DNA of 64,000 bases from Terriglobia bacterium (GTDB lineage: Bacteria > Acidobacteriota > UBA6911). The notes below the pieces were generated by a model. It was given only the letters and a program-made list of their open reading frames with translations. It was not told where the DNA came from and ran no database searches. Positions 18,566 to 27,400 of the stretch are shown piece after piece. The stretch's first letter is position 1; the number at the start of each line of letters is the position of its first letter. The stretch covers positions 16,244-80,243 of the forward strand of contig JAIQGI010000027.1 in the NCBI GenBank assembly GCA_020072565.1, given 5' to 3'. The translations under genes and the position numbers were made by a program.

Positions 18566-19885
18566 CTATCCAGCAGTCCGGAACCAGTTGGGGAAAAGCG
18601 TGCTGATTGCGAAGAGAGTGGACATGATCGTGACGAATAACACAATGCTCCAGTTGACGATGTTCTGCGCCCGCGTGTTTACCCGGTCGCCCATGAAATC
18701 CCTGGAGTTCAGAATCAGGATCAGGAACACGAGTGCTGACGGGAGCAGAGTGACTGCGACCACTTGGACAAACATGGTAATGGTGATAAGCGGTGCGCCG
18801 GGAATCAAAACGACGGCTCCGGAGGTGAGGAGCATGAAGAGGTAAATCCCGTAAAACCATGGGGCCTCTTTTATCTTCTTGTTGAGCGAGTGGGCCCAGC
18901 CGAACACCTCACCCACCGCCCAGGAAGTGGAAAGCGAGATACACAGGGCTCCCAGAAAGCCTGCGTCGAACAGGCCGACCGCAAAGAGCGTGCGTGCGAG
19001 TTCCCCTTGTCCGTGAGGGAGCAGAGGCACAAGCGCCTGGGCCGTCTGTTGGGCGTCCTCGACGACAATAGGCGGCTGGTGGAAGTGGAATGCAGCACCG
19101 GTCGCTATGATGATGAAAGCCGCGACAATACAGGTTACCAGCGAGCCCGCGAAAGTGTCCACCTTGCCGAATCCGATGTCGTGCAGATCCAGTCCCTTGT
19201 CCACTACCGAACTCTGCTGGAAAAAGATCTGCCAAGGCGTGATCGTCGTGCCGATGTTGGCCAGGATAATGAACAGAAGCTCACCGGTGAGGCCGGTCGC
19301 CAGCGTGGGCACCAGCAGGCCATGGGCGACGGCGCTCCAAGCCGGTGCCGTCGGCGTTTTCATCGCCCAGAAGGCGGCAGGGATATAGACAAGGTTGAAG
19401 GCGCAAAAGAGGAGAGTCACTTTTTCAAAAGTCCAATAGCGCCCGGAGACGACCACCACAAACAAAAGCATGGTGATGGCGATGAAGGTCAGCCAAGGAG
19501 GAATACCGAACAGACTCATCGCCGCCGTCATCCCGATGAACTCGGTCACCAGCGTCAGCCAGTTCACGATCGCGAGGTCGATCAGCGAAAACCAGCCCCA
19601 AAAGCTGCCGAATCCCTCAAAGATGGCCTCAGCATGTCCGCGCTTGGTGACGGCCCCGAGACGGACAGTCATCTCCTGAACGCAATAAGCCATTGGGACC
19701 AGGATAAAAAAGATCCAAAGCAGGCTGAATCCGTACTTGGAGCCGGTTACTGCGTAGGTGGATATGCCACCGGCATCGTTATCGGCGACCATCGTGATGA
19801 TGCCCGGACCGAGCACGGCCAGGAAGATAAGAGTGCGTCGCTGCAGGCGGGTCAGGAGATGAAAGGTCTTGCTGATCCAGTACAT
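18566..19885 (-). CDS. Nramp-family divalent metal transporter, divergent
   Basis: 439 residues with about 11 hydrophobic helices. The Nramp fold is recognisable from LAVLGPGIITMVADNDAGG in helix 1 and ANIGTTITPWQIFFQQS in helix 6. In classical Mn2+/Fe2+ Nramps helix 1 carries DPGN and helix 6 carries MPH, with Met coordinating the soft metal. Here the corresponding residues read DNDAGG and TPW, so the Met is Thr. Loss of this Met is known in Nramp-related Mg2+ transporters, and the MgtE-N/CBS neighbour agrees with Mg2+ or a similar hard metal; this is inference. A GGGAG precedes the ATG at 19885. Confidence 0.85.
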   Translation of the reverse strand: MYWISKTFHLLTRLQRRTLIFLAVLGPGIITMVADNDAGGISTYAVTGSKYGFSLLWIFFILVPMAYCVQEMTVRLGAVTKRGHAEAIFEGFGSFWGWFSLIDLAIVNWLTLVTEFIGMTAAMSLFGIPPWLTFIAITMLLFVVVVSGRYWTFEKVTLLFCAFNLVYIPAAFWAMKTPTAPAWSAVAHGLLVPTLATGLTGELLFIILANIGTTITPWQIFFQQSSVVDKGLDLHDIGFGKVDTFAGSLVTCIVAAFIIIATGAAFHFHQPPIVVEDAQQTAQALVPLLPHGQGELARTLFAVGLFDAGFLGALCISLSTSWAVGEVFGWAHSLNKKIKEAPWFYGIYLFMLLTSGAVVLIPGAPLITITMFVQVVAVTLLPSALVFLILILNSRDFMGDRVNTRAQNIVNWSIVLFVTIMSTLFAISTLFPNWFRTAG

Positions 19886-20111
19886 GGGCCGCTCCCTCTC
19901 TCGGTCATGGGACCACTTTCTTTTGGGCGCGTCTTGCGATCGCGCCTTCCCGCGGTTGGGACCGCAGGCTCAATCAATTCATAGGGGAGAGAGGGGCGAG
20001 AAAGGAGGAAAGCCGGGGGGCTTTGATCCGCTTCTGCCTCAGGCCAATGGGCCTGACGGAGGCGGGGACGGTCATCGTCCGCGAGTCAGGCCGGTTAGCA
20101 TAACTCCCCGC
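19886..20111 (-). promoter_or_regulatory. Hairpin-rich 5' leader of the Nramp-like gene
   Basis: The reverse-strand region before the transporter holds three perfect stem pairs: GCGGGGA/TCCCCGC (20062-20111), TCAGGCC/GGCCTGA with a four-base loop (20039-20056) and AAAGCC/GGCTTT with a four-base loop (20009-20024). Such structure in front of a metal transporter is compatible with a metal-sensing riboswitch. I could not fit the conserved loops of the M-box or yybP-ykoY elements to it. The rest of the gap up to 20309 shows no gene. Confidence 0.4.
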
Positions 20112-20309
20112 TTTTTGGGTGACTGCCATCATCCGACATTTCTATCAACTCCTTGCGACGCAAAGGGCTTCGAATCAGGAAACACCTTCAGAAGTTGGGT
20201 ATAACAGTTCAAGATCAGCCTGTCAACCGAAACGAACACATAGATCGACCATTTTTCGACAATCCTGGATGCGACTGTAACCTTGCGCTCCTCAATACCA
20301 TCTTAGCCA

Positions 20310-20579
20310 TTGAAACAGCCGGACGAGTGGTTTGCCGGCTCAGAGAGATTAAGTGACGCTCTCTTTAACGGAGCCGACCAGGCAACCCTGACAAGTCTCT
20401 CCCAGGGGGTTTCCAAGACTGAGTTGGATGCCGTTTTGTTGAGGAGCACGCTATGGGCGGGAATCAAGCCGATCCTGACTCAGGACCAGCTGACACAACT
20501 CCAGCAGAGGCACGACAAAATGGATCAGCGCCTTCAGAGTTTCCTGAATCGGCTTGACAAAAAAACCGCTGGCCAGTAG
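20310..20579 (+). CDS. Small protein with LTxxQ-like motif, possibly truncated
   Basis: 89 residues from a TTG start (KQPDEWFAG...). The second half, ILTQDQLTQLQQRHDKMDQR, resembles the C-terminal helix of Spy/CpxP periplasmic chaperones (LTxxQ family). The signal peptide and N-terminal helices expected of that family are missing, so this may be a remnant or a short cytoplasmic protein. The broken ECF sigma gene follows after 55 bases on the same strand; such proteins often share operons with ECF sigma factors. Confidence 0.45.
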   Translation: MKQPDEWFAGSERLSDALFNGADQATLTSLSQGVSKTELDAVLLRSTLWAGIKPILTQDQLTQLQQRHDKMDQRLQSFLNRLDKKTAGQ

Positions 20580-20634
20580 ATCCTTGAGTCCAAGGCCGGG
20601 GGGAACGGCTCTCCCCGGCCCGTGGCTCATTTCC

Positions 20635-20789
20635 ATGGTCGAATCCGAGGCAACCTCTGATGAAACTCTAGTCGGGCGCACCCTTGCCGGAGACGAGAGT
20701 GCCTATGCAGAACTGATGCATCGGTGCGCAAGCGCCGTGCGATCGCTCATTGCCCACTATTTTCAAAACCGGGCTCAAGTCTCCGGACT
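20635..20789 (+). pseudogene. Truncated ECF sigma-70 factor, N-terminal fragment
   Basis: The first 50 or so codons, starting MVESEATSDETLVGRTLAGD and continuing ESAYAELMHRCASAVRSL and IAHYFQNRAQV, match the start of sigma-70 region 2 in ECF factors. Where the family continues with a conserved ED(L/V)xQ(D/E) segment, the frame instead runs into the 3' end of the oppositely oriented norB gene and loses all similarity. The break is near 20785, so promoter-recognising regions are absent. It is most simply a gene cut by insertion or rearrangement that brought in norB. Confidence 0.68.
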
Positions 20790-23078
20790 TCACCTGCGAC
20801 TCTCCGGGTTCTGTGCAACCGCAAACAGCTGGGCGGGAGGATCGGTCCCGTCCTCGCTATGCTTCGGGTTGCGATAGCGCAGCGCCCGCATACATAGCCA
20901 GCAGATGGGAATGGCTCCGCCGGTGATGAACAGGAGATCGCCGGGCAGCCGCATCCACTCCAGCGCGTGCACCCATTGTCTCATGATGAAGTCAAGGCTC
21001 CGCGCGTGCCAATAGCCGTTGCTTACGGCGTCGTGAAGCTGGACAATCCCGACCGGGAAAAGATTGAAAAAAGCCATCCAGACCAGGCCGATGTTGAGCG
21101 ACCAGAAGGAGAGCTGGGCAGCGCGGTCGCTCCATTTGTCTGTCCGCATCAGGTAACGCAGGCAGAAGAGAAGCAGGCCGATCGCGAGCATGCCATAGAC
21201 GCCCATCATGGCAGTGTGGCCGTGGTTGGCGGTCAGGTTGGTTCCGATTTCGTAATAGCTCACCACCGGGAGGTTGATAAGGAAACCAAACACCCCTGCA
21301 CCGAAGAAGTTCCAGACCCCTACCGACACCAGGAACCATATCGCCCAGCGATGCAGTTGCCGGCCAGCTACGGCCGACTGCGCTCCGGACCTCATGAAAC
21401 CCCATGCTTCGAGGGTGAGCAGAACCAGAGGAATGACTTCAAGAGCGGAAAAGGTGGCGCCCAGAGCCATGTGGACCGGCGGCGTGCCGCTGAAGTAGAG
21501 ATGGTGCATCGTGCCCACGACTCCGCCGATCGAATAGAGAATTACGTCGAGGTAGATGATGCGCAGCGCGGTTGTCTGGCGCACCGCTCCCAGCAGAACA
21601 AACATGTAGGCCACCACCACGGTGGTGAAGAGCTCCATGAAGTCCTCGACCCAGAGATGAACCACCCAGAAACGCCAAAAGTCGTTGACAACGAAGCTCG
21701 TCTTGGGACCGGTCAGCAGGCCGACAGCATAGAAGACAGGGATTGCCAGCGCTGCGTAGAACAGCAGCCAGGGCATGTTGCCATAGTGCTGATCCCGAAG
21801 CGTCCGCCTCAAGCCTCGGGCCAGGATCAAAACCCAGAAAAACAGACCTATGACCAGCAGCACCTGCCACACGCGGCCGAGATCGAGGTACTCCCAGCCC
21901 TGGTGTCCGAGCCAGAACCACTGGCCCGTTCCCAGCCAACCCTTGACGCCCGCGTACTCGCCTGCCAGGCTGCCGAAGACGACAGTCGCCAAGGCGGCGA
22001 GCAGAGCCAGCGCCAGCCGGGTTTGGCCGCGCGGCTCGTGGCCCGCGACCAGAGGCACCATGAAAATGCCGGTGGCGAGGTAGGACGTCGAGACCCAGAA
22101 GATGGCGAGCTGCAAATGCCAGGTGCGGGCGATGTTGTAGGGCAGGAGACGGGAGATGTCCAGGCCGAAGAAGTTGCCCGGCTCCGCCCGGTAGTGCGCG
22201 ACCAGCCCGCCGCAGAATGTCTGGATCAGGAAAAGCAGGGAAGTTACCGCGAGAAACCAGACGACGGCTCGCTGGGCGGGTGCCAGGCTGACCTCTTCCA
22301 CCGGACGAAAGTCCACCTGAAGGCGTTCACCGCCCCAACCGAGCCAGTCGTAGCGGCCGAAAAAAAAGAGCACCAGGCCCGTGCCGCCCAGCAGCCCGAT
22401 GATGGAAATGGCGCTCCAGGTAACCGCGTCGGCAGTGATGAAATTGCCGGCGAGCGGTTCAGAGGGCCAATTGTTGGTGTAGGAATCGGCCCGGCCCGGC
22501 CGGTTGGCTGTTCCGGTCCAGGCAGTCCAGGCGAAAAATGCGGTCAATTGACGAATCTGCTCAGGATCCTTGATCCAGGCTGCCTGTGCCCCGCCCTTGC
22601 TCACACCCGCAGCGAATAGCGCTTGATAGTATTTCTCCATCATGCGATGCGCCTGGACGCGCGCATCGCTCCAGAGGACGCTGTCGATCATGGGGTCATA
22701 TGCGTTCTCATGAAGCTCTGCCTGCACTCTTACCGTGGGCGACAGCCCGGCGAGCGGGTCCTCCTGATAGCGGCTGATCAGGAACTCCGCGCTCTTGTGC
22801 AGATACTCGGCCGTAAAGTCGGGGCCGAGGTAAGCGCCGTGGCCGTAGACCGTGCCGTACTCCATGAGGCCATAGCGCTGAAACACATTCATCCCCGCCA
22901 TGACATCGGCGCGGGTGAAGAGGGTTTCGCCTCCGGTGCTTACGACGCGTCCTGGGATCGGGGGCTTTTGCGCATAGGTGAGGTAGGCGAGCAAACCCAG
23001 CACACAGAAGCCGACCAGGTAGGTCAATATCGCGGCTTGCAGCCACCGAGAGGATATCGGCATCACTCGATTCGGCAT
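20790..23078 (-). CDS. norB: Quinol-dependent nitric oxide reductase (single subunit)
   Basis: About 762 residues, many membrane helices. It reduces two NO to N2O at a haem/non-haem iron centre using quinol and protects against or respires NO. The N-terminal extension (GGETLFTRADVMAGMNVFQRYG, then MEYGTVYGHGAYLGPDF) is typical of the qNOR fused form, so no NorC partner is needed. The catalytic part contains ARTWHLQLAIFWV, VVHLWVEDFMELF, GTMHHLYFSG and NHGHTAMMGVYGM, which supply the expected His ligands. The ATG at 23078 (MPNRVMP) has a GAGG six to seven bases upstream; the ATG four codons earlier (23090) lacks one. It stands alone, without nor accessory genes. A TGAAA-GGAA-TTTCA repeat at 23125-23138 is a possible operator. 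Confidence 0.94.
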   Translation of the reverse strand: MPNRVMPISSRWLQAAILTYLVGFCVLGLLAYLTYAQKPPIPGRVVSTGGETLFTRADVMAGMNVFQRYGLMEYGTVYGHGAYLGPDFTAEYLHKSAEFLISRYQEDPLAGLSPTVRVQAELHENAYDPMIDSVLWSDARVQAHRMMEKYYQALFAAGVSKGGAQAAWIKDPEQIRQLTAFFAWTAWTGTANRPGRADSYTNNWPSEPLAGNFITADAVTWSAISIIGLLGGTGLVLFFFGRYDWLGWGGERLQVDFRPVEEVSLAPAQRAVVWFLAVTSLLFLIQTFCGGLVAHYRAEPGNFFGLDISRLLPYNIARTWHLQLAIFWVSTSYLATGIFMVPLVAGHEPRGQTRLALALLAALATVVFGSLAGEYAGVKGWLGTGQWFWLGHQGWEYLDLGRVWQVLLVIGLFFWVLILARGLRRTLRDQHYGNMPWLLFYAALAIPVFYAVGLLTGPKTSFVVNDFWRFWVVHLWVEDFMELFTTVVVAYMFVLLGAVRQTTALRIIYLDVILYSIGGVVGTMHHLYFSGTPPVHMALGATFSALEVIPLVLLTLEAWGFMRSGAQSAVAGRQLHRWAIWFLVSVGVWNFFGAGVFGFLINLPVVSYYEIGTNLTANHGHTAMMGVYGMLAIGLLLFCLRYLMRTDKWSDRAAQLSFWSLNIGLVWMAFFNLFPVGIVQLHDAVSNGYWHARSLDFIMRQWVHALEWMRLPGDLLFITGGAIPICWLCMRALRYRNPKHSEDGTDPPAQLFAVAQNPESRR

Positions 23079-23169
23079 CGTTCGCCTCATGTGGGAACGA
23101 GTGTCTCATCAAACACGGGATGCATGAAAGGAATTTCACGAATTTTGTGCGATCCGCGCCAGAGGCATG

Positions 23170-24363
23170 TTACTGCAACGCCTGCATCGTGCGCAGCGGG
23201 CGCGCGGCATGAAACGAACTGATCAGGGCTTTACCGATTTCATCGCGCTGAATCTGATTTGTGCCCTCGTAGATCTGAGTGATCTTGGCGTCGCGCATAT
23301 ATTTTTCGATGGGGTAGTCCCGCATGTACCCGTAGCCCCCGAAGATCTGTACGGCATCGCTCGTGACCTGCACAGCCATGTCCGAAGCGAAACACTTGGA
23401 CATCGCCGAATACATTGTCGGCCGTTGGTCAGGATCGGAGTCGATATGGCGGGCCACCGCGTATGTCAGCGCGCGTGCTGCTTCCACCCGCACCGCCATG
23501 TCGGCCAGCGTGAAACGCAGGCCCTGGAATGACGACACCGGCGAGCCGAACTGGCGGCGCGTACAGGCATACTCCAATGCGAGGTCGAGCGCCCCCTGTG
23601 CGATGCCCACCGCCTGTGCTGCAACCCCGGGGCGAGACAAATCAAACGTCCTCATCGCGGTGATGAAGCCGGTTCCCTCGCGGCCCAGGCGGTTTGCCAC
23701 CGGAACCCGGCAATCCTGGAAGGTCAGCTCGCGCGTTGCCGATGCGCGAATTCCCATCTTGTCTTCCTTCTTGCCGAATTCGAAGCCCGAGGTTCCCTTT
23801 TCCACCACGATGCAGGACGCACCCCTGGGGCCCTTGCCGGGATTGGTCAGCGCAAAGACGGCATAGAGCTCCGCCTCGCCGCCGTTGGTGACCCACTGCT
23901 TGGTCCCATTGAGGATATAGCAATCGCCGTCCCGATGCGCGACGGTTGCGATGGCACCGGCGTCCGAGCCGGCTTGAGGCTCGGTGAGCGCAAACGCGGC
24001 CAACTTTCTGCCGGCAGCAATGTCGGGGAGGAAGCGCCTCTTCTGCCCCTCATCACCCGCAATAATGATGGGGAGCGCTCCCAGGGCGGTGCCGGCGAAA
24101 CTCAGAGCGATCCCGCCGCAGGCTCTCGAGAGCTCTTCGGTGACCAGCACCATATTGAAGATGGCCGACTTTCCCGCCATCCCCTCATACGCCTCGTCGA
24201 TAAACACCCGGAAGAGGTCGGTCGCGGCCATCAGCTTGACGATGGGCCAGGGGAATTCGCCGCTGCGGTCACAGTGCGGAGCGATGGGCCGGATCTCCTT
24301 CTCGGCGATCTCCCGGGCCAAACGTCGTATCTCTTTCTGCTCATCGGTCAGGAAATAATCCAT
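23170..24363 (-). CDS. Acyl-CoA dehydrogenase
   Basis: About 397 residues, normal length for the short/medium-chain family. It oxidises acyl-CoA to trans-2-enoyl-CoA using FAD. Motifs: FALTEPQAGSDAG, ILNGTKQWVTNGG, KEDKMGIRAS, and near the end QIFGGYGYMRDYPIEKYMRD followed by KITQIYEGTNQIQR, whose Glu is the catalytic base. The ATG at 24363 (MDYFLTDEQKEI) fits the family start; a GTG six codons upstream is also in frame. It begins 8 bases after the end of the upstream hypothetical gene, so the two are probably co-transcribed. Confidence 0.94.
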   Translation of the reverse strand: MDYFLTDEQKEIRRLAREIAEKEIRPIAPHCDRSGEFPWPIVKLMAATDLFRVFIDEAYEGMAGKSAIFNMVLVTEELSRACGGIALSFAGTALGALPIIIAGDEGQKRRFLPDIAAGRKLAAFALTEPQAGSDAGAIATVAHRDGDCYILNGTKQWVTNGGEAELYAVFALTNPGKGPRGASCIVVEKGTSGFEFGKKEDKMGIRASATRELTFQDCRVPVANRLGREGTGFITAMRTFDLSRPGVAAQAVGIAQGALDLALEYACTRRQFGSPVSSFQGLRFTLADMAVRVEAARALTYAVARHIDSDPDQRPTMYSAMSKCFASDMAVQVTSDAVQIFGGYGYMRDYPIEKYMRDAKITQIYEGTNQIQRDEIGKALISSFHAARPLRTMQALQ

Positions 24364-24371
24364 GGCTTCTT

Positions 24372-25082
24372 CTATCTCCACAGCGACGGCCGCAATGCCT
24401 GAGCACGGCCTCGGCAGACGAGGATCCTGAAGTTTTCATCGCTGGCGCCGGGCACAAAGGAGCTCACTTCCAACTGGGCGTCCAGAGACTCGGCCGGATC
24501 GGCCAGTTCCAGCAGCTTGCTGAGCAGTTCAGAGGGACCGACGTTTACATCCTGGAACTCGACATGAAACCCATCCTGCCGAAGACTCGCCGGCATGCTC
24601 CCCTCCGGGTAGAGCCCCTCGAAGGCGTCAACAAAGGCCTGGAGGCGGCCGGCGCTGTCGGGCGCCCCAAGGAAGTTTGCCCAGCCCCTGACACGAGCGG
24701 TGCGTGGATTCAAATCATTCCTGATACTTTCGGTTGGGACGGCCACAGCTCTCGAATAGTCCAGGCACGGCCACTGGATGCGGATGTCACCGCGTTCGAC
24801 GATCAGTCGCAGCATCTGTCCTTCGGAGTCCCTGAGGAAGAACTCACCGCCGGGCATTGCCTGCCTCTGTTCTGCGGGTATGGAGTCGATCATGGAAATC
24901 AGCTCGCAGGGGACACCCGAGATGGCAGGGCATCCACCCGGCTGCACATGCCGCACTATGATGGCACTCTCTTCAGGGATGAATTCAAGCCAGTTTCCCT
25001 GGAATCCCGCCAGGCGCTGGCAGACTTTCTCCGGAACAGATCCGAGCTTGATCTTTCCGTCACACTCTGATTCGCCTTGCAT
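24372..25082 (-). CDS. Hypothetical protein coupled to acyl-CoA dehydrogenase
   Basis: 236 residues, soluble, no signal peptide or membrane helix, no family recognised. It starts MQGESECDGKIKLGSVPEKV and has an acidic character in the C-terminal half (FEGLYPEGSMPAS; LLSKLLELADPAESLDAQLE). Codon use resembles the neighbours, and the stop lies immediately before the acyl-CoA dehydrogenase start on the same strand, which supports a real gene. Its role may relate to lipid or amino-acid catabolism, but only the linkage suggests this. Confidence 0.7.
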   Translation of the reverse strand: MQGESECDGKIKLGSVPEKVCQRLAGFQGNWLEFIPEESAIIVRHVQPGGCPAISGVPCELISMIDSIPAEQRQAMPGGEFFLRDSEGQMLRLIVERGDIRIQWPCLDYSRAVAVPTESIRNDLNPRTARVRGWANFLGAPDSAGRLQAFVDAFEGLYPEGSMPASLRQDGFHVEFQDVNVGPSELLSKLLELADPAESLDAQLEVSSFVPGASDENFRILVCRGRAQALRPSLWR

Positions 25083-25327
25083 CCTCGCACCCCCTACAAA
25101 AGCCGGCAGGAATGGGCCTGCCCATGTCCTCTTTTTCTAGAATACAGATTTCAAGAGTTCCGGACTATCGAAAATTTCAACCAGGTTAAAAATTTCTCTA
25201 TGTGTGTGATGGTTTTGGGTGGTAATGCGAGCACAGTCGCTTGACGCGCCGGATGACCAGAGCCGATTTGACGCATTCCAATTGCCTGTGGTAGCTTGAG
25301 ATCAAGCCCCGGTCCAAGAGGAGGTGC

Positions 25328-25798
25328 ATGGAACGAGCCACAGCGGAACAGTGGATGCTTGAGGCCCTCGCCGAGGCCCGCAAAGCCGAGAGTGCGGGTG
25401 AAATCCCGGTGGGCGCCATCGTGCTTATCAACGACAAGATTGTCGGGCGCGGCCACAACCATTCCGTACATCTGCACGATCCCTCGGCGCACGCCGAAAT
25501 CCTGGCTCTGCGCCAGGCAGCCCGAAACATGAAGAACTACCGGCTGCCCGGCTCGATCCTGATTGTGACCGTGGAGCCCTGCGTCATGTGTGCCGGGGCC
25601 ATGATCCAGGCCCGCGTTGAGGAAGTCATCTATGGGGCCACCGACCCGAAAGCGGGCTCTCTCGACTCACACTTCCACCTCGCGAGCGCGGTCGAGCTCA
25701 ATCACAGGTTTGAAGTGATGTCCGGCATCCTGGAAGGCGAATGCAGTTTCCTGATGCGGACATTCTTCGCCTCCCGCCGGCAGCCGCCTTCTTACTAG
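25328..25798 (+). CDS. tadA: tRNA-specific adenosine deaminase
   Basis: 156 residues. It converts A34 to inosine in the anticodon of tRNA-Arg(ACG), a cytoplasmic zinc enzyme. The catalytic HAEILAL and PCVMCAGAMIQARV motifs supply His, Glu and two Cys, and GAVE-type IYGATDPKAGS follows as usual for TadA. Length and order are standard. An AAGAGGAGG ribosome-binding site sits just before the ATG. It is convergent with the MinD-like gene, 38 bases away. Confidence 0.95.
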   Translation: MERATAEQWMLEALAEARKAESAGEIPVGAIVLINDKIVGRGHNHSVHLHDPSAHAEILALRQAARNMKNYRLPGSILIVTVEPCVMCAGAMIQARVEEVIYGATDPKAGSLDSHFHLASAVELNHRFEVMSGILEGECSFLMRTFFASRRQPPSY

Positions 25799-25836
25799 GC
25801 AGCCGCCTCCTTCAGGTTCACGATGGTCGAGGTGAT

Positions 25837-26640
25837 TCAATGCTCCTGCGTGCGCCCCGGCAGCCCGGTCTGGAGAGATTCGGCCAGGCGGGTGATGATC
25901 GCCGCAACCGGAGCTTGCGGGTCATTCTCAGCGAGCAGTCGCTGGCGGGTGACGGACCTGCTGACCGCGGGATCCAGAGGGAGGGAACCCGTGAAATGAA
26001 GACGGATCGGAAGGCCACCATCGACACACAGGAACCTCGACACGACCTGCTGCAGATGGTTGGCTATCACCGTGCCGGCTTGTTCGGGGTGATGAGGGTC
26101 GGCCTGATTGACCACGAGTCGGAAATCCCTGCAGCCGAACCGCAGTGCCAGAATCTTCACCATTGCGTATGCATCCATGAGAGAGGTTGGTTCCGGCGTT
26201 ACTATGAGCACGATTTCGTCGGCCATCCGGGCGAAAAACAGCACGACCTCGCCAATGCCTGCTCCGGCATCGAAAAGAATGGAGTCATAACGAGTATCGA
26301 GCTTATCGAGCAACTGACTCAAGCCCGTCGCCAGGTCCGGAGTCAGCAGGTTCGTTTCCAGCGTGCCGGATCCGGCGGGCAGCAAATCGAAGCCGCCGCG
26401 AGTGCGCACCAGGACTTCCTCGAGCGTAAGATTGCCGGCCAGGACGTCCTGTATGGTGCCGGATGGATTGATCCCCAGAATGACATCGAGGTTGGCGAGG
26501 CCCAAATCGGCGTCCAGCACCAGAGTACGGTGTCCCGAGGAGGCGAAAGCGGCGGCGAGGTTGGCGGTGATTACGGTTTTTCCCACCCCGCCCTTACCGC
26601 TGACGATCGCATAACGGCGACCGCGCTGTTCATTGCTCAT
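25837..26640 (-). CDS. MinD/FlhG-like P-loop ATPase
   Basis: 267 residues. The deviant Walker A KGGVGKTVITANLAAAF lies at about 15-31, followed by TLVLDADLGLANLDVILG and the switch region DSILFDAGAGIGEVVLFF. This arrangement (DADLGLANLD) is that of the FlhG/FleN/YlxH branch of MinD-like ATPases, which position flagella or other polar machines. No flagellar gene is nearby, so a different cargo is likely. The start overlaps the end of the diguanylate cyclase gene by 11 bases, indicating translational coupling. The C-terminal amphipathic membrane-targeting helix of true MinD is not obvious. Confidence 0.88.
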   Translation of the reverse strand: MSNEQRGRRYAIVSGKGGVGKTVITANLAAAFASSGHRTLVLDADLGLANLDVILGINPSGTIQDVLAGNLTLEEVLVRTRGGFDLLPAGSGTLETNLLTPDLATGLSQLLDKLDTRYDSILFDAGAGIGEVVLFFARMADEIVLIVTPEPTSLMDAYAMVKILALRFGCRDFRLVVNQADPHHPEQAGTVIANHLQQVVSRFLCVDGGLPIRLHFTGSLPLDPAVSRSVTRQRLLAENDPQAPVAAIITRLAESLQTGLPGRTQEH

Positions 26641-27400
26641 AAGATTCCTCCTCGAATCGGGGCAGGACGATGGAAGCCTGCTCTGCCGCCGACACGCGGG
26701 TTTGAATAAGCTCCGGATAAGCCAGGTATTGCCTTCCTGATCGCTTGGCCCGGTAGAGCTCGGCGTCGGCCTGCGCCAGAATTATTTTGGGGGAAACGTC
26801 AATGCTCGGCTCGGTCCAGACCAGGCCGGCACTCGTGGTTACGTTCAACGTCAGCTCTCCGGCAGTAACGACAAGCGGGTTAAGATGGCCGTGAATCCGT
26901 ATCGCCGCGCGCACAGCATCTTCTGGCGTGCATTCCGGGAGCATGACGGCGAACTCTTCGCCTCCGATGCGGGCCGCCAAGTCCATGCTGCGCAGCGACT
27001 TTTTCAACCGGATAGCGACCGCTTTCAGGACGTAGTCCCCCACATGGTGGCCATAGGTGTCGTTGACGAGTTTGAACCGATCCAGGTCGAGCATCATTAC
27101 CCCGCACGTGTGGCCGGTTCGCGAACCACGGTCGATTTCGCTTGCCAGGGCTGCGCGAAAGAAAGTGGGATTGACGAGCCCCGTGAGCCCGTCGTGCATG
27201 GACAGGTCGCAGAGCGCATCGATGAGGGCCTGAATCTGTGCCTGCGGCTCCAAGTCGAGCCGGGTCGGGTCGGATCGGCCGGCGTGCTCCAGGATTCGAA
27301 TGGCGGTAGTGAGATCCAGTCCCTGCCAGTTGCCCACTTCAGTGACTCTTTCCCTTGAATAGCCTGAGATGATCGCGCCGCCATGGCTGTCATGGGGCAT
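26630..27400 (-). CDS. Diguanylate cyclase (GGDEF domain)
   Basis: 256 residues. It makes cyclic di-GMP from two GTP. The active-site loop reads RIGGEEFAVMLPE, an accepted GGEEF variant, with VMMLDLDRFKLVNDTYGHHVG for metal and nucleotide binding upstream. An RSMD sits five residues before GGEEF, matching the RxxD product-inhibition site. The first 80 residues form a short helical, soluble N-terminal part with no recognised sensor. The gene overlaps the MinD-like gene, so c-di-GMP output and the ATPase may belong to one pathway. Confidence 0.92.
   Translation of the reverse strand: MPHDSHGGAIISGYSRERVTEVGNWQGLDLTTAIRILEHAGRSDPTRLDLEPQAQIQALIDALCDLSMHDGLTGLVNPTFFRAALASEIDRGSRTGHTCGVMMLDLDRFKLVNDTYGHHVGDYVLKAVAIRLKKSLRSMDLAARIGGEEFAVMLPECTPEDAVRAAIRIHGHLNPLVVTAGELTLNVTTSAGLVWTEPSIDVSPKIILAQADAELYRAKRSGRQYLAYPELIQTRVSAAEQASIVLPRFEEESYEQ

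Noticed and set aside
19886..20150. M-box or yybP-ykoY riboswitch upstream of the Nramp-like gene
   Set aside because: A GGGGAG stretch and CAATGGG-like string are present, but the conserved loops of neither class could be placed; only a generic structured leader is reported.
20967..22619. Forward frame of about 550 codons
   Set aside because: Antisense to norB; low-complexity charged translation without any domain.
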